A DNA stretch of 64,000 bases from Eubacteriales bacterium (GCA_030533415.1 JAUNJE010000004.1:1-64000), one strand, 5' to 3'. Numbered from the stretch's first letter, positions 32,576 through 42,138 are shown. Notes: generated by a model from the letters alone, not told the origin. Program-made: numbers and translations.

Positions 32576-33813
32576 AAGAAAACCTGCTGACCATCTATGA
32601 AAAGGAAAGCACCAAAAAAGTGCTGGCATCCCTGATCTCGATCCTGGTGGGCCTGGTGGTAGGCGCCATCGTTGTGGTGATCGTGGGCCTGTTCAAGGAC
32701 ACCATTACCCTCAAGGGCATTTGGGATGGCGTGCGGCTGATTTTTGCCGGCATTTTGTCTACCGGACGTAATTCCGCCGGTAATCTGACCTGGGGCTACA
32801 ATGCCCAGTCCCTGGGCAATATGCTCTTCCGTGCCATGCCCCTGGTCATGACCGGCCTGTCCGTGGCCGTGGCGAATAAAACGGGCCTGTTCAACATCGG
32901 TGCGCCCGGTCAATACCTGATGGGGACCATGGCCTCCCTGATGATCGCATTGGGGATCCCCAGTGAGGTGGTCCCTGCCTGGATCATCTGGATCCTGGCG
33001 TTCCTGGGCGGCTGCCTGGCAGGCGCCATCTGGGGTGCGATTCCCGGTGTGCTGAAAGCATTTTTGAATATCAACGAGGTTCTGGCCTGCATCATGACCA
33101 ACTGGCTGGCGGCCAATGTGGTCACATGGGCCTTTGACGTAAGCAATTTTAAAAATGTGGTGGAAAACACCAAATCCGGCTACATCTATAAAACCTCCTT
33201 TAACGGCGTCGCCACGCCGAAGCTGGGCCTGGACAAGATCTTCCCCGGCTCCCAGATCAATGCCGGTATCCTGGTGGCGATCCTCATTGCCATTGCCATG
33301 TACATCCTGATCAATAAGACCACCTTGGGCTACCAGCTGAAAGCTTGCGGCTCTAACCGGCACGCTGCCCGCTACGCCGGTATTAATGATAAACGCAATA
33401 TTGTGCTGTCCATGGCCATCGCCGGTGCGCTGGCAAGCGGCGGCGCTGCCCTGTACTGGCTTTCCGGCAATACCGAATTCTACTGGTCTACCTACCAATC
33501 CCTGCCCTCCGCCGGTTTCAACGGTATCCCTGTGGCACTGCTGGCAGTCAACAATTCCATCGGTGTCATATTCTCCGCCATTTTCATGGCGATGCTGGAC
33601 ATCGTTGGCCAGCAGCTTACCGGCTACACCGCTTACAATGAGTACATCACCGATGTTATTATCTCTGTCATCGTCTACCTCAGCGCCTTCTCCCTGGTGA
33701 TTCGGATGTTCCTGACCAGCAAGCACAAGGCCAGGGAAGAAAACGCAAACGCTGAACCCCAACCAGCAGCGGATGACACAGATGCACAGCAGAAAGGAGG
33801 AGAGGACGCATGA
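32572..33813 (+). CDS. nupP: Nucleoside ABC transporter permease 1
   Basis: A 413-aa permease of the BPD_transp_2 (LivM/RbsC-like) family with 8 to 10 membrane segments. The family core is GLFNIGAPGQYLMGTMASLM and the conserved loop is YQLKACGSNRHAARYAGIND. A charged C-terminal tail of about 25 residues (KHKAREENANAEPQPAADDT) is cytoplasmic. It is coupled by 4-nt overlaps to both neighbours, giving fixed stoichiometry. Confidence 0.94.
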   Translation: MKENLLTIYEKESTKKVLASLISILVGLVVGAIVVVIVGLFKDTITLKGIWDGVRLIFAGILSTGRNSAGNLTWGYNAQSLGNMLFRAMPLVMTGLSVAVANKTGLFNIGAPGQYLMGTMASLMIALGIPSEVVPAWIIWILAFLGGCLAGAIWGAIPGVLKAFLNINEVLACIMTNWLAANVVTWAFDVSNFKNVVENTKSGYIYKTSFNGVATPKLGLDKIFPGSQINAGILVAILIAIAMYILINKTTLGYQLKACGSNRHAARYAGINDKRNIVLSMAIAGALASGGAALYWLSGNTEFYWSTYQSLPSAGFNGIPVALLAVNNSIGVIFSAIFMAMLDIVGQQLTGYTAYNEYITDVIISVIVYLSAFSLVIRMFLTSKHKAREENANAEPQPAADDTDAQQKGGEDA

Positions 33814-34841
33814 CATTCGTAATTCAGCAGACATTATTGTACGCAGTTCCCCTGATGCTTGTGGCGCTTGCCGGTGTGTTTGCCGAGCGAAGCGGTATCG
33901 TCAACCTGGCCCTGGAAGGTATCATGATCTTTGGCGCTTTTGTCGGCGTCCTGTTTGTCCGCAGCATGCAGTCTTTGGATGTATTTGTCAATGCGGCCCG
34001 GGCGGGCAACTGGCTGACACTTCAAGGGCTGGAATTACTGGCGATGCTTGTGGCTGCCATTATGGGCGCAGTCTTCTCGCTGCTGCTTTCCTTCGCTTCT
34101 GTCAACTTGAAAGCGGACCAGACCATCGGCGGCACGGCGCTGAACCTGATGGCGCCCGCCCTGGTGCTGTTCCTGATTCGTATTTTGGCCAATCAGAACA
34201 CGCTGATGATGACGACAGGCGATGCCGCTTCCTGGTTCATGATCAAGAAATCCACCCTTGGCATCGACAAGGACGTGAATCTCGGCTTCCTGGGAGAGAC
34301 CTTCCTAAATAAGGTATATCTGGCTACCTACCTTTGTATCCTGGTTTTCGTGGTACTGTCCGTTATTTTGTACACGACCCGCTTTGGCCTGCGGCTCCGT
34401 TCTTGCGGTGAGAATCCACAGGCTGCGGACTCTTTGGGCATCAATGTCTACAAGATGCGGTATACCGGCACTACGATTTCCGGTGCGCTGGCAGGTATGG
34501 GCGGTTTTGTGTATTCGCTGACCACCGCCAACTGTACTTCCAATGGCGATGTGGCTGGCTTTGGCTTCCTGGCCCTGGCAGTTATGATCTTCGGTAACTG
34601 GAAGCCTTTGAATATCGCAATGGCTTCCCTGCTGTTTGGCCTGTTCAAGTGCATTGCCGCGGCTTACAGCAGCATCGATATCAACGGTGACGGGGTCTAC
34701 CTGTTGGCAGAGCTGGGAATCAGCTCCCACCTGTATCGGATGCTTCCCTACTTGGTTACGCTGGCAGTGCTGGCCTTCACCTCCAAGAAGTCCCGCGCCC
34801 CCAAGGCCGAGGGCATTCCCTACGACAAAGGAAGCAGATAA
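33810..34841 (+). CDS. nupQ: Nucleoside ABC transporter permease 2
   Basis: A 343-aa permease, partner of the previous one in a heterodimeric channel. The conserved GIVNLALEGIMIFGAFVGVL and the loop LRSCGENPQAADSLGINVYK match NupQ/YufQ-type proteins. The gene is intact and followed by a clear terminator, which closes the nucleoside locus. Confidence 0.94.
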   Translation: MTFVIQQTLLYAVPLMLVALAGVFAERSGIVNLALEGIMIFGAFVGVLFVRSMQSLDVFVNAARAGNWLTLQGLELLAMLVAAIMGAVFSLLLSFASVNLKADQTIGGTALNLMAPALVLFLIRILANQNTLMMTTGDAASWFMIKKSTLGIDKDVNLGFLGETFLNKVYLATYLCILVFVVLSVILYTTRFGLRLRSCGENPQAADSLGINVYKMRYTGTTISGALAGMGGFVYSLTTANCTSNGDVAGFGFLALAVMIFGNWKPLNIAMASLLFGLFKCIAAAYSSIDINGDGVYLLAELGISSHLYRMLPYLVTLAVLAFTSKKSRAPKAEGIPYDKGSR

Positions 34842-34852
34842 CGGCTCTATCG

Positions 34853-34883
34853 AACGCCTCCGGCCTGTGCCGGAGGCGTTTTT
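34853..34883 (+). terminator. Intrinsic terminator after nupQ
   Basis: AACGCCTCCGGC (34853-34864) pairs with 34869-34880 around CTGT, then TTT. Confidence 0.85.
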
Positions 34884-34923
34884 GGGCGATGCCGTCAATT
34901 GTACAAATGTTCACACTTCTCCC

Positions 34924-34952
34924 TTGACTTCCTATAGTAACTCTGCTATATT
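34924..34952 (+). promoter_or_regulatory. Rubrerythrin promoter with inverted TATAG half-sites
   Basis: TTGACT (34924-34929) and TATATT (34947-34952) are 17 nt apart with an extended-10 TG. TATAG and CTATA are inverted across the spacer, a possible operator, though not a clear PerR box. Confidence 0.65.
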
Positions 34953-35001
34953 GATATCAGGATCCGGGCCGCCCGGAAAAAAATAACAGGAGGTTATTCT
35001 T

Positions 35002-35541
35002 ATGGCAAATAAATATGCGGGCACACAGACCGGGAAGAATCTGGCCGCTGCGTTTGCAGGGGAATCCGAAGCCAGAAACAAGTATACGTATTTCGCATCC
35101 AAAGCCAAGAAAGAGGGCTATGAGCAAATCGCGGCCCTGTTCCTGAAAACCGCCGACAACGAGAAAGAGCATGCCAAAATGTGGTTCAAGGAGCTGGACG
35201 GCATCGGCTCCACTGCGGAAAACCTTTTGGCCGCCGCAGAGGGCGAGAACTACGAGTGGACCGATATGTACGACGGCTTTGCAAAGACAGCCGAGGAAGA
35301 GGGCTTTCACGAGTTGGCCGCCAAGTTCCGTCTGGTGGCCGCCATTGAGAAGCACCACGAGGAGCGTTACCGCGCCCTGCTGAAGAACGTGGAAACCGCC
35401 CAGGTCTTCGAAAAGAGTGAGGTCAAGGTCTGGGAGTGCCGCAACTGCGGCCACATTGTGGTGGGCACCAAGGCCCCCGCTGTCTGCCCCACCTGCGCCC
35501 ATCCCCAGAGCTACTTCGAAGTTCACGCCGAAAACTACTAA
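35002..35541 (+). CDS. rbr: Rubrerythrin
   Basis: A 179-aa peroxide reductase of anaerobes. The N-terminal four-helix di-iron domain has [30 protein letters not shown] and [12 protein letters not shown] (Glu and His ligands). The C-terminal rubredoxin-like domain has [10 protein letters not shown] and [16 protein letters not shown] precedes the ATG. It is monocistronic between two terminators. It marks an oxygen-sensitive host and is probably induced by oxidative stress. Confidence 0.96.
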   Translation: MANKYAGTQTGKNLAAAFAGESEARNKYTYFASKAKKEGYEQIAALFLKTADNEKEHAKMWFKELDGIGSTAENLLAAAEGENYEWTDMYDGFAKTAEEEGFHELAAKFRLVAAIEKHHEERYRALLKNVETAQVFEKSEVKVWECRNCGHIVVGTKAPAVCPTCAHPQSYFEVHAENY

Positions 35542-35551
35542 TGCGCATAGA

Positions 35552-35585
35552 CAACAGCGCCGTGGAAATGTCCACGGCGCTGTTG
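35552..35585. terminator. Perfect 15-bp hairpin after rubrerythrin
   Basis: CAACAGCGCCGTGGA (35552-35566) pairs with 35571-35585 around AATG. The core GCGCCGTGGA and its complement recur at 37869-37898. Confidence 0.75.
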
Positions 35586-35613
35586 ATTTGCGTAGAAAGG
35601 GAATGACTGGCAG

Positions 35614-37215
35614 TTACTCTGCGGGAAATTCGCTGATGGGCTTCATGTTTAACTCCACACGGGGGTGGGAGGCAAGGATGGCCTGCGCTTCCTCCTCAGA
35701 GATTTCCTTCTCGTCTTCCATAATATCTGGACGGCTGTACCACCGGTCATCCACCGCATGATACCGGACGACATCTACAACCGGGAGAATGTCCTCCTTT
35801 TCCTCCGGGGCGAATCTTTCATAACAGTGCTCGAACGCGCCGCCGGCTGAAATGTGAAGCGCATAGATTTCAATGATCCCGTCTTCGCACAGGTAATCCC
35901 TGGCAAACAGGTAGTCGGTGGAGCTCGATCCTCCTGAATGGAGGAACCTGGTTTTCCCTTTCTCCATGGTATACAGGAGGCTGAAGCTGTCCTGGTCGAT
36001 GCCTACCAGCAATTCCTCTGTGCCGTCACCGTTGATATCCACCAGCGAATAATACAGGCCGTCCTGCGCATCATTCTTAAGGCCCCGGATAAACTCGCTG
36101 GACGCCAGCAGCGCCCCATAGCTGTCGCAGATTTCCGGGTCAACATAATCTTCCGGATCACTGCTTACAGCCGCCATCGCTTCCTGATGGGCCTGCTCCG
36201 CTTCTGCCAGCATTCTGTCCACCTGAGACATATCCGGCTGCTGGGGTTTTACTGTGAAATTCAGCCCTTCCGCCGCCAGCTCAATATCCCGTTTGGCCAA
36301 GGAAACCGTTTGCCAGGTTTGGTCATAGGCTTCCAGGAAGACGGAAAGAAATGCGTCACTGCGGTCACACAGGATCAGGGTGCTCTTTTCGTTTTGCACA
36401 AGAAGAACCTGGGTACCGTCTGCCAGGGTGTAATTCCAGTTTTCCGTGCTGCCGATGCTGTCCACCACCGCGTTCATCGTGTCGAAATATTCCTTGCCCA
36501 CATAGCGCATGGTTGCGTAGAACGGGTCCTTGTGCTGGGCTTCTGCGCTGGTCAGGGTGAATTGGACCATCAGGTTGAAATTGCCGTACTCCGTGAAATA
36601 GCCCACACCATCCTCCAGCTGGGCGCCCTCCCGGAACAGGCTTTCCATGCCCAAAGCCTTATAGAGAACATCAAATTGGTAGTTCTGCATCCGGACTGTC
36701 TTCCCCAGGGGTTTCAGACTGTACTTTTCGCACAGCTCCGTCACCTTGTCCGCCATTTCCTGGTTATACAGATAATAGCCCTCATACTCGCCGGGATAGA
36801 CAAAGGAATTGTCGATAAGTTTCTGCTCCGGGTCATAGCTCTGCTCAAATTCGCACCATTCCCTGGCTGCCAGGAAATTGGGGCTGCCCTGGATGCCCTG
36901 AAGGGAGATCACGTCCATGGTAAGCTCCGTCGGGGTCACCTGATTGCTTTGCGGGTCAAGATTGTACCGGGTGACGGTGCTCTGTCCCACCTTCAAATCC
37001 CGCAAATTCAGGGCGTACACCACCGCGCAGCCCACCAGCAGGAGCATCAGCGCGATTAAAGCAGCGATCAAAAGGGGCCTGCGCATGGGCCTGGGGCGGC
37101 GGGTGGATTTGACCGGGGCGGATTCTCCGCCGCCGGAAATGGAGCAGTACTCCGCTTCGGAAACATATTTTGCGTCAATGCCGCTTAAGGCGGTCAAAAT
37201 ATCCTTACCGTTCAT
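35614..37215 (-). CDS. Membrane-anchored partner of the ECF sigma factor, with large outer domain
   Basis: A 533-aa protein with a short cytoplasmic N-terminus (46 residues, MNGKDILTALSGIDAKYVSE), one membrane helix (about 47-68, PLLIAALIALMLLLVGCAVV) and an outer domain of about 460 residues. It starts within the stop of the sigma gene (4-nt overlap), as for anti-sigma factors, but I see no zinc-binding ZAS motif. The outer part has an acidic region LVDINGDGTEELLVGI, resembling calcium-binding or FG-GAP-type loops, and an acidic C-terminus. It probably holds the sigma factor until an envelope signal arrives (inference from arrangement). Confidence 0.7.
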   Translation of the reverse strand: MNGKDILTALSGIDAKYVSEAEYCSISGGGESAPVKSTRRPRPMRRPLLIAALIALMLLLVGCAVVYALNLRDLKVGQSTVTRYNLDPQSNQVTPTELTMDVISLQGIQGSPNFLAAREWCEFEQSYDPEQKLIDNSFVYPGEYEGYYLYNQEMADKVTELCEKYSLKPLGKTVRMQNYQFDVLYKALGMESLFREGAQLEDGVGYFTEYGNFNLMVQFTLTSAEAQHKDPFYATMRYVGKEYFDTMNAVVDSIGSTENWNYTLADGTQVLLVQNEKSTLILCDRSDAFLSVFLEAYDQTWQTVSLAKRDIELAAEGLNFTVKPQQPDMSQVDRMLAEAEQAHQEAMAAVSSDPEDYVDPEICDSYGALLASSEFIRGLKNDAQDGLYYSLVDINGDGTEELLVGIDQDSFSLLYTMEKGKTRFLHSGGSSSTDYLFARDYLCEDGIIEIYALHISAGGAFEHCYERFAPEEKEDILPVVDVVRYHAVDDRWYSRPDIMEDEKEISEEEAQAILASHPRVELNMKPISEFPAE

Positions 37216-37766
37216 ACATAAATTCCCTCACTTTCCAGAAAGTTCTGCAGCTTCCCCCGGATCCGGTGGAGCCGGGTTTTTACGCTGTTTTCACTCATGC
37301 CGTACCGGGACGCAATGTCGGCAATGGATTCCACATACCAGTAGCGGCGCAGAAAGAGGATGCGGTTTTCCTGGGACAGGGTTCCCAGGAAACGGTTTAT
37401 GGCCTTGCTGATGGCCTTTCCCTCCGCCATCCGGCCGCGCTGTTCGTCGGGGATGCACAGCTCCATCTCCTGGGTCAGCGTGACGACTTCCGCCTTCCGT
37501 CTGGCCGCGTTCCTCCAATCCAGCCGGCCAAAGGCGAAATTCCGGCAGATTTTCGCAAGATACGCGAAGAAATGGGAAGGATGCTGGGGAGGAATCGTTT
37601 CCCAGGCCTTCATGTAGGTATCGCTGACGCTTTCTTCCGCGTCCTCGTGGCTTTGGACAATCTTATCTGCCAGGGTATGCAGCTTTCTGCCATAAGCCCG
37701 GTCGGTTTCCACAATGGCATCTTCTTTTCTCGCCCAGTACAGCTCTATGATTTTTTCATCTTCCAT
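37212..37766 (-). CDS. ECF-type RNA polymerase sigma factor
   Basis: A 184-aa sigma-70 family factor with region 2 at about 20-90 (ADKIVQSHEDAEESVSDTYMKAWETI is the -10 binding helix) and region 4 at about 125-178 (RFLGTLSQENRILFLRRYWY, SIADIASRYGMSENSVKTRL is the -35 helix-turn-helix). Its transcripts probably include its own operon with the anchored partner. GGAGGTGGTCCC lies before the ATG. The family member type is not further resolved. Confidence 0.92.
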   Translation of the reverse strand: MEDEKIIELYWARKEDAIVETDRAYGRKLHTLADKIVQSHEDAEESVSDTYMKAWETIPPQHPSHFFAYLAKICRNFAFGRLDWRNAARRKAEVVTLTQEMELCIPDEQRGRMAEGKAISKAINRFLGTLSQENRILFLRRYWYVESIADIASRYGMSENSVKTRLHRIRGKLQNFLESEGIYV

Positions 37767-37868
37767 TTTGGGACCACCTCCTGTCTGTATTGGTTCCTCA
37801 CCCTTATAGAGGGATTTTTTTCGAAAAGGTTACATCTATCATAGCAGTTTTTTCAAAAAAGAAAACAG

Positions 37869-37898
37869 AAAGCGCCGTGGAAATTTCCACGGCGCTTT
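37869..37898. terminator. Perfect 30-nt palindrome terminator
   Basis: AAAGCGCCGTGGAAA (37869-37883) is perfectly complementary to the next 15 nt. It lies between the sigma gene's upstream side and the convergent end of the small protein gene, and it shares its core with the hairpin after rubrerythrin. Confidence 0.6.
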
Positions 37899-37923
37899 GT
37901 CATATGGAAGCTTGCGGCGAACA

Positions 37924-38172
37924 TCAGCAGAAATATTCGCTGACGTCGGCTTTATCGTTGTACTGCTTACGGACACGAACCAGGATAGAACCGTCGCCCT
38001 GTTCCTCCTCGCTGACGATCTGGTAACGGGTGCGGGTACGGTCCAGGCTGAGCTTGTAGCGCTTGACCTCCTCCCGGTTCTGGGACAGGATGGCGTCCCG
38101 GCTCAGTCCGCAGTCCTCCTTCTGCTGGAAAACCAGGGTCTGCAGGATGCAGGCCGCTTTGACACGCTTCAT
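37924..38172 (-). CDS. Small conserved hypothetical protein
   Basis: An 82-aa protein, MKRVKAACILQTLVFQQKED, then LSRDAILSQNREEVKRYKLS, ending in SILVRVRKQYNDKADVSEYF. I recall very similar short proteins being common in gut Clostridia, with no known function. It is basic and probably soluble. GGGGGAGGTGTCAAT gives a strong ribosome site for the ATG at 38172; the longer frame from 38247 lacks one. Confidence 0.7.
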   Translation of the reverse strand: MKRVKAACILQTLVFQQKEDCGLSRDAILSQNREEVKRYKLSLDRTRTRYQIVSEEEQGDGSILVRVRKQYNDKADVSEYFC

Positions 38173-38391
38173 ATTGACACCTCCCCCTGGCAAAGCCTGC
38201 GGCAGCGGCCCCGCCGGAATTCGAGAGATGATGCGCGTCATTGGCATGCCCCGAATGCCGGTGGAGCATGCCGCGATGCACTCTCTGTAAGTATTATAGC
38301 AATTTCAAAAGAAAATTTCAAGTTCACAGATTTTACAAATTTTTCTTGGGATTTCCGGCCTGGAAAATGCGAAAAACTTCACAAACAGCGC

Positions 38392-39018
38392 TTAATGCTC
38401 CTTGCCGTCCATTTCCTCCGCGAGCCTGCGCAGCAGCAGTGCCCTGGCAAAATACATGGTCTCGTACCGGATATACATTTTGGCGTTCTCGTCCCACAAA
38501 AACCGCAGATTTGCCGGGAAATCCTCGTCCCCCAGCCAAAGCTGCAGGGCAATGGGCAGGCCGTCAAACAATTCTATGGCATAGGCGGCATCGCCGTTTG
38601 GCAGCGGCGTGCCCCCCAGGGCAAGGCAAGCCCGGCGGAATCCCGCAAGATCATTCTGGAACTTTTCCGCCCAGGGGTCCCGTTCGTGCTCCAGCAGGTT
38701 CTGGTGGAACATCAGGCCGAAGGCGGACATGTTTTTCCACCGACCGCTTAAAAAGCGGTCCTCCCGGCTGTCACAGACCAGATCCAGCAGCGTCATGACC
38801 TCCTCATAGCTGTTGGCGTCCACCCAGCTTCCGCCCTCCAGCCGCTCCAAATCCCCCGTCGTGCGGCGGATGCGGTAGGGCCTGCGCAGCAGAGCGGTAT
38901 AGAGGAATTGCTCGTCGGCTTCCAGATGCAGCTTTTCCACAAGCTTCTGTTGGTCGTAGGTCAGGAACCAGTCCTTTGCCTGACGGGCCTGGATGAGATA
39001 ATTGTCGGTTCGCTTCAT
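38392..39018 (-). CDS. DUF3786-domain protein
   Basis: A 208-aa protein of the DUF3786 type: KLVEKLHLEADEQFLYTALL, LRRPYRIRRTTGDLER, DLVCDSREDRFLSGRWKNMS and IALQLWLGDEDFPANLRFLW are the recognisable blocks. No catalytic residues are known for the family. The ATG at 39018 follows AAAGGGGG. It is divergent from the alanine racemase gene with about 125 nt between starts. Confidence 0.8.
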   Translation of the reverse strand: MKRTDNYLIQARQAKDWFLTYDQQKLVEKLHLEADEQFLYTALLRRPYRIRRTTGDLERLEGGSWVDANSYEEVMTLLDLVCDSREDRFLSGRWKNMSAFGLMFHQNLLEHERDPWAEKFQNDLAGFRRACLALGGTPLPNGDAAYAIELFDGLPIALQLWLGDEDFPANLRFLWDENAKMYIRYETMYFARALLLRRLAEEMDGKEH

Positions 39019-39143
39019 AGTGCCGCCCCCTTTGGGAAAACTATACCATATCTCCATTCCAAAGGCAAGAAAACATTCCGGACTTTCGTGTTTACTTTTG
39101 ATGCTTTCTGTGTTAAACTGAATGCAGTTTGGATGCTTGTGAG

Positions 39144-40307
39144 ATGATTTTCTTGGATTTTGACAGCACATGGGTAGATATCGATTTGGACGCCATTTCG
39201 GCGAATTTTGACGCTGTCCGGCGCAAAACGGGCACCGGTGTCATGGCGGTCGTCAAGGCCGACGCCTACGGCCACGGCGCCGTGCAGGTGGCGCGGCTGC
39301 TGGAGGAGAAGTGTGCCTTCTTTGGCGTCAGCTCCATGCTGGAAGCATTGGAGCTTCGCCGGGCTGGGATCACAAAGCCCATCCTGGTTTTGGGGTATAC
39401 CCCCGTAAGCGCCTATCCAACCGCAATCCAGGAGGACATCCGCCCCGCCATTTTCCATTACGCAGATGCGGCCGCCCTGTCTGAAGCCGCCGTGCAGGCG
39501 GGAAAACCGGCGCTTTTCCATTTCGCCGTGGATACCGGCATGAGCCGGATCGGCTTTCAGGCCACACGGGAAGCCGCGGATATCTGCGCGAAAATTGCCG
39601 CGCTGCCGGGGCTGCAGGCCGAAGGGTTGTTCAGCCACTTCGCCACTGCCGACTGCGCGGATCTGGACCGGGCCAGGCAGCAGGCGGAACGTTTTGACCG
39701 CTTTGACGCCATGCTGAGAGAAAATGGCGTACACATCCCCCTCCGGCACCTGAATAACTCCGCCGGGCTTATGAACTTCGACAAGCACTACGAGATGGTC
39801 CGCTCCGGCATCGTCACCTACGGCATGTACCCCAGCGCGGAGGTTTCTCCCGAACTTCTGAAGCTCAAGCCCGCCCTGCAGTGGTTCAGCCGGATCACCC
39901 ATGTAAAGACCCTTCCTCCGGGCCGGGAAATCAGCTATGGCGGCACCTATGTCACCCGGCGGGAAACCGCCGTGGCCACCATCCCCGTGGGCTATGCCGA
40001 CGGTTACCGCCGCAGCCTTTCCGGAAACTTCCATGTCCTGGTCCGGGGGCGGAAAGCGCCCATCCTGGGCCGGGTCTGCATGGATCAGCTGATGGTGGAC
40101 GTCTCCGAAATTCCCGGCGTCCAGGTAGGCGACCGCGTCACCCTGATTGGCAGGGACGGCGAAGAAGTGATCACCATGGAGGCAATTTCCGCTGCCGCCG
40201 GGAGCTTTCACTATGAATTTGCCTGCGGCATCAGCCGCCGGGTCCCCAGAAACTATTACAGCGGCGGCAAGAGAATGCATTCCGTCCGTTATTTACTGGA
40301 TACTTGA
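39144..40307 (+). CDS. alr: Alanine racemase
   Basis: A 387-aa PLP enzyme that makes D-alanine for peptidoglycan. The PLP lysine is Lys38 in VVKADAYGHGAVQVA. The barrel shows FAVDTGMSRIGFQATR, and the C-terminal domain has EISYGGTYVTRRETAVATIP (catalytic Tyr) and GRVCMDQLMVDVSE. The ATG at 39144 is preferred to the upstream TTG, though its ribosome site is weak. The stop overlaps the beginning of the longer CapA frame, but the true CapA start lies 18 nt later. Confidence 0.95.
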   Translation: MIFLDFDSTWVDIDLDAISANFDAVRRKTGTGVMAVVKADAYGHGAVQVARLLEEKCAFFGVSSMLEALELRRAGITKPILVLGYTPVSAYPTAIQEDIRPAIFHYADAAALSEAAVQAGKPALFHFAVDTGMSRIGFQATREAADICAKIAALPGLQAEGLFSHFATADCADLDRARQQAERFDRFDAMLRENGVHIPLRHLNNSAGLMNFDKHYEMVRSGIVTYGMYPSAEVSPELLKLKPALQWFSRITHVKTLPPGREISYGGTYVTRRETAVATIPVGYADGYRRSLSGNFHVLVRGRKAPILGRVCMDQLMVDVSEIPGVQVGDRVTLIGRDGEEVITMEAISAAAGSFHYEFACGISRRVPRNYYSGGKRMHSVRYLLDT

Positions 40308-40324
40308 CCAAAGGAGGATTTTCC

Positions 40325-41803
40325 ATGTCCCGCAACCCGAAACGCGGCAATACCGCCGTGACCGTGCTGCTCACCGTGTTGATTCTGCTTATGATCGCCG
40401 CCACCGCTCTGGTGATCTGGCTGTGCATCGATCTTGTGAACACCCAGACGGATGCTACTGTCCCCAGCAGCAATGCCGTCACCCTACCCTCTGAGACCAT
40501 ACCCAGTCCGACGCAGACCCAGCCGCCGGAAACCACTCTGCCGGAACCGGAGCCGGAGCATGTGGTCTCCACCGCCACCATCAGCGCCCAGGGCGACCTG
40601 CTGATGCACAAGCCTGTATTCGATACCTGCCGGAAAAGCGACGGAAGCTATGATTTTGAATCCATTTTCCGGTATATGAAGGAATATTCAGCTGCCTACG
40701 ACTATGCGGTCGTCAATCTGGAAACCACCTTTGGCGGCGACGGCTATCCCTACCAGGGGAATCCCACCTTCAACTGTCCCGACCCCTTTGCCGACTCTAT
40801 TGTGGATGCGGGCTATGATATGCTGCTGACCGCCAACAACCACTGCTCCGATACCACGTCTTCCGGCATCAAGCGCACCCTTGATCTGGTCCGGGAGAAA
40901 GGGCTGGCGACTCTTGGCACCCAGCTGAATGACGAAGAGCCAAAGTATTCCGTCGTTGACGTAAACGGCATCAAGATTGGCATGCTTTGCTACACCTATG
41001 CCACCGGTGTGACCAGCGACGGGCGTCCCAGCCTCAACGGGCTGTCTCCTGTTTCTGAGGTCGGTTTGGTCAACTATTTCATGGAAAACAATCTGAGCAA
41101 ATTCTATTCGGAAGTGGAAGAACACCTGGCGAACATGAAAGAGGAGGGCGCGGAAGCCACCATCCTGTATATCCACTGGGGCATTGAATACCAGCTGCAG
41201 GAAAATGCTACCCAAAGGACCATTGCCCAGAATCTGTGTGATTTGGGGATCGATGTGATCGTTGGTGGACATCCCCATGTGGTGGAGCCTGTCGCGCTGC
41301 TGGAAAGCACCGTTGACCCTGGCCATAAGACAGTCTGCATCTACTCCCTGGGCAATGCCGTGTCCAACCAGCGTACCGGCATCAGCTCCCTGTTCCCCAC
41401 CGGCTATACCGAGGACGGTGCGCTGTTCAGCGTCACCTTTGAAAAGTATTCCGACGGAAGCGTATATGTTGCCGGTGCCGACGTACTGCCCACCTGGGTC
41501 AATATGCACTCCAACAACGGAAGCAAGGAATACAACATTCTGCCCCTGGACATCGAACGGGAATCCGAATGGACACAGATGTTCGATCTGACGGACGCCA
41601 ATTTCTCCGCCGCGCAGAAATCCTATACCCGCACCATGGGCATTGTGGGCGAGGGGCTGGAGGAATGCCGGACCTATCTGGAGCAGGCCAAGGCCGACCG
41701 GGAGGCCTATTACTACGATCTGGCCTACCATCCCGAAAACTACGCCTCTGAAATAACAGAAGCAACCATAGAAACCACCGCCGCTACAGATGCCGCCGCG
41801 TAA
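40325..41803 (+). CDS. CapA-family metallophosphatase-like membrane protein
   Basis: A 492-aa protein with an N-terminal anchor (residues 11-36), a Pro/Thr-rich linker (about 45-80) and a CapA (PGA_cap) domain outside the cell. Conserved blocks are ISAQGDLLMHKPVF, VVNLETTFGG, LLTANNHCSDTTSSGIKRTL, LYIHWGIEY and DVIVGGHPHVVEP, with metal-type Asp, Asn and His residues. It is related to poly-gamma-glutamate synthesis protein CapA, but no capBC is present, so capsule synthesis is not implied. AAGGAGG fixes the start at 40325. It is probably co-transcribed with alr. Confidence 0.9.
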   Translation: MSRNPKRGNTAVTVLLTVLILLMIAATALVIWLCIDLVNTQTDATVPSSNAVTLPSETIPSPTQTQPPETTLPEPEPEHVVSTATISAQGDLLMHKPVFDTCRKSDGSYDFESIFRYMKEYSAAYDYAVVNLETTFGGDGYPYQGNPTFNCPDPFADSIVDAGYDMLLTANNHCSDTTSSGIKRTLDLVREKGLATLGTQLNDEEPKYSVVDVNGIKIGMLCYTYATGVTSDGRPSLNGLSPVSEVGLVNYFMENNLSKFYSEVEEHLANMKEEGAEATILYIHWGIEYQLQENATQRTIAQNLCDLGIDVIVGGHPHVVEPVALLESTVDPGHKTVCIYSLGNAVSNQRTGISSLFPTGYTEDGALFSVTFEKYSDGSVYVAGADVLPTWVNMHSNNGSKEYNILPLDIERESEWTQMFDLTDANFSAAQKSYTRTMGIVGEGLEECRTYLEQAKADREAYYYDLAYHPENYASEITEATIETTAATDAAA

Positions 41804-41811
41804 ACAAAAAT

Positions 41812-41853
41812 CAAGAGGAGACGTTCCGTAAAAGGACCGCCTCCTCTTGTTGT
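41812..41853 (+). terminator. Terminator after the CapA gene
   Basis: CAAGAGGAG (41812-41820) pairs with CTCCTCTTG (41841-41849), followed by TTGTCTT. Confidence 0.7.
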
Positions 41854-42138
41854 CTTATTGAAAATACCGTGCAAAACATCAAAAATATTCAAATGCGGCC
41901 TGCAAATTCCCGGCGGGAAGCCCACTGCGGTAAAGGCAGCAGGTCTCCTCATACCTCAGCAACGATTTTTAGTTGGTCTTACCAACAAATATTTATAAAG
42001 TCTTTCCCGCTGACGGTGACCGCAACCATTGCGCCTTGTGCTGCCGCTGGTATTTTCGAAGCCACTGCCTGCGCTGCCCGGTGCAACAGGCCTCATCTTA
42101 CCGTATGCACACGTACAAAAAGTGTCCTCGGCCAGCGT
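41850..42138. other. 289-nt gap with no recognised gene
   Basis: Between the CapA terminator and the XRE-TPR gene I see only short overlapping frames without ribosome sites or family features, and no strong hairpin. Confidence 0.5.

Noticed and set aside
34924..34952. PerR box at the rubrerythrin promoter
   Set aside because: The inverted TATAG/CTATA halves do not match the usual PerR pattern well enough to name the regulator.
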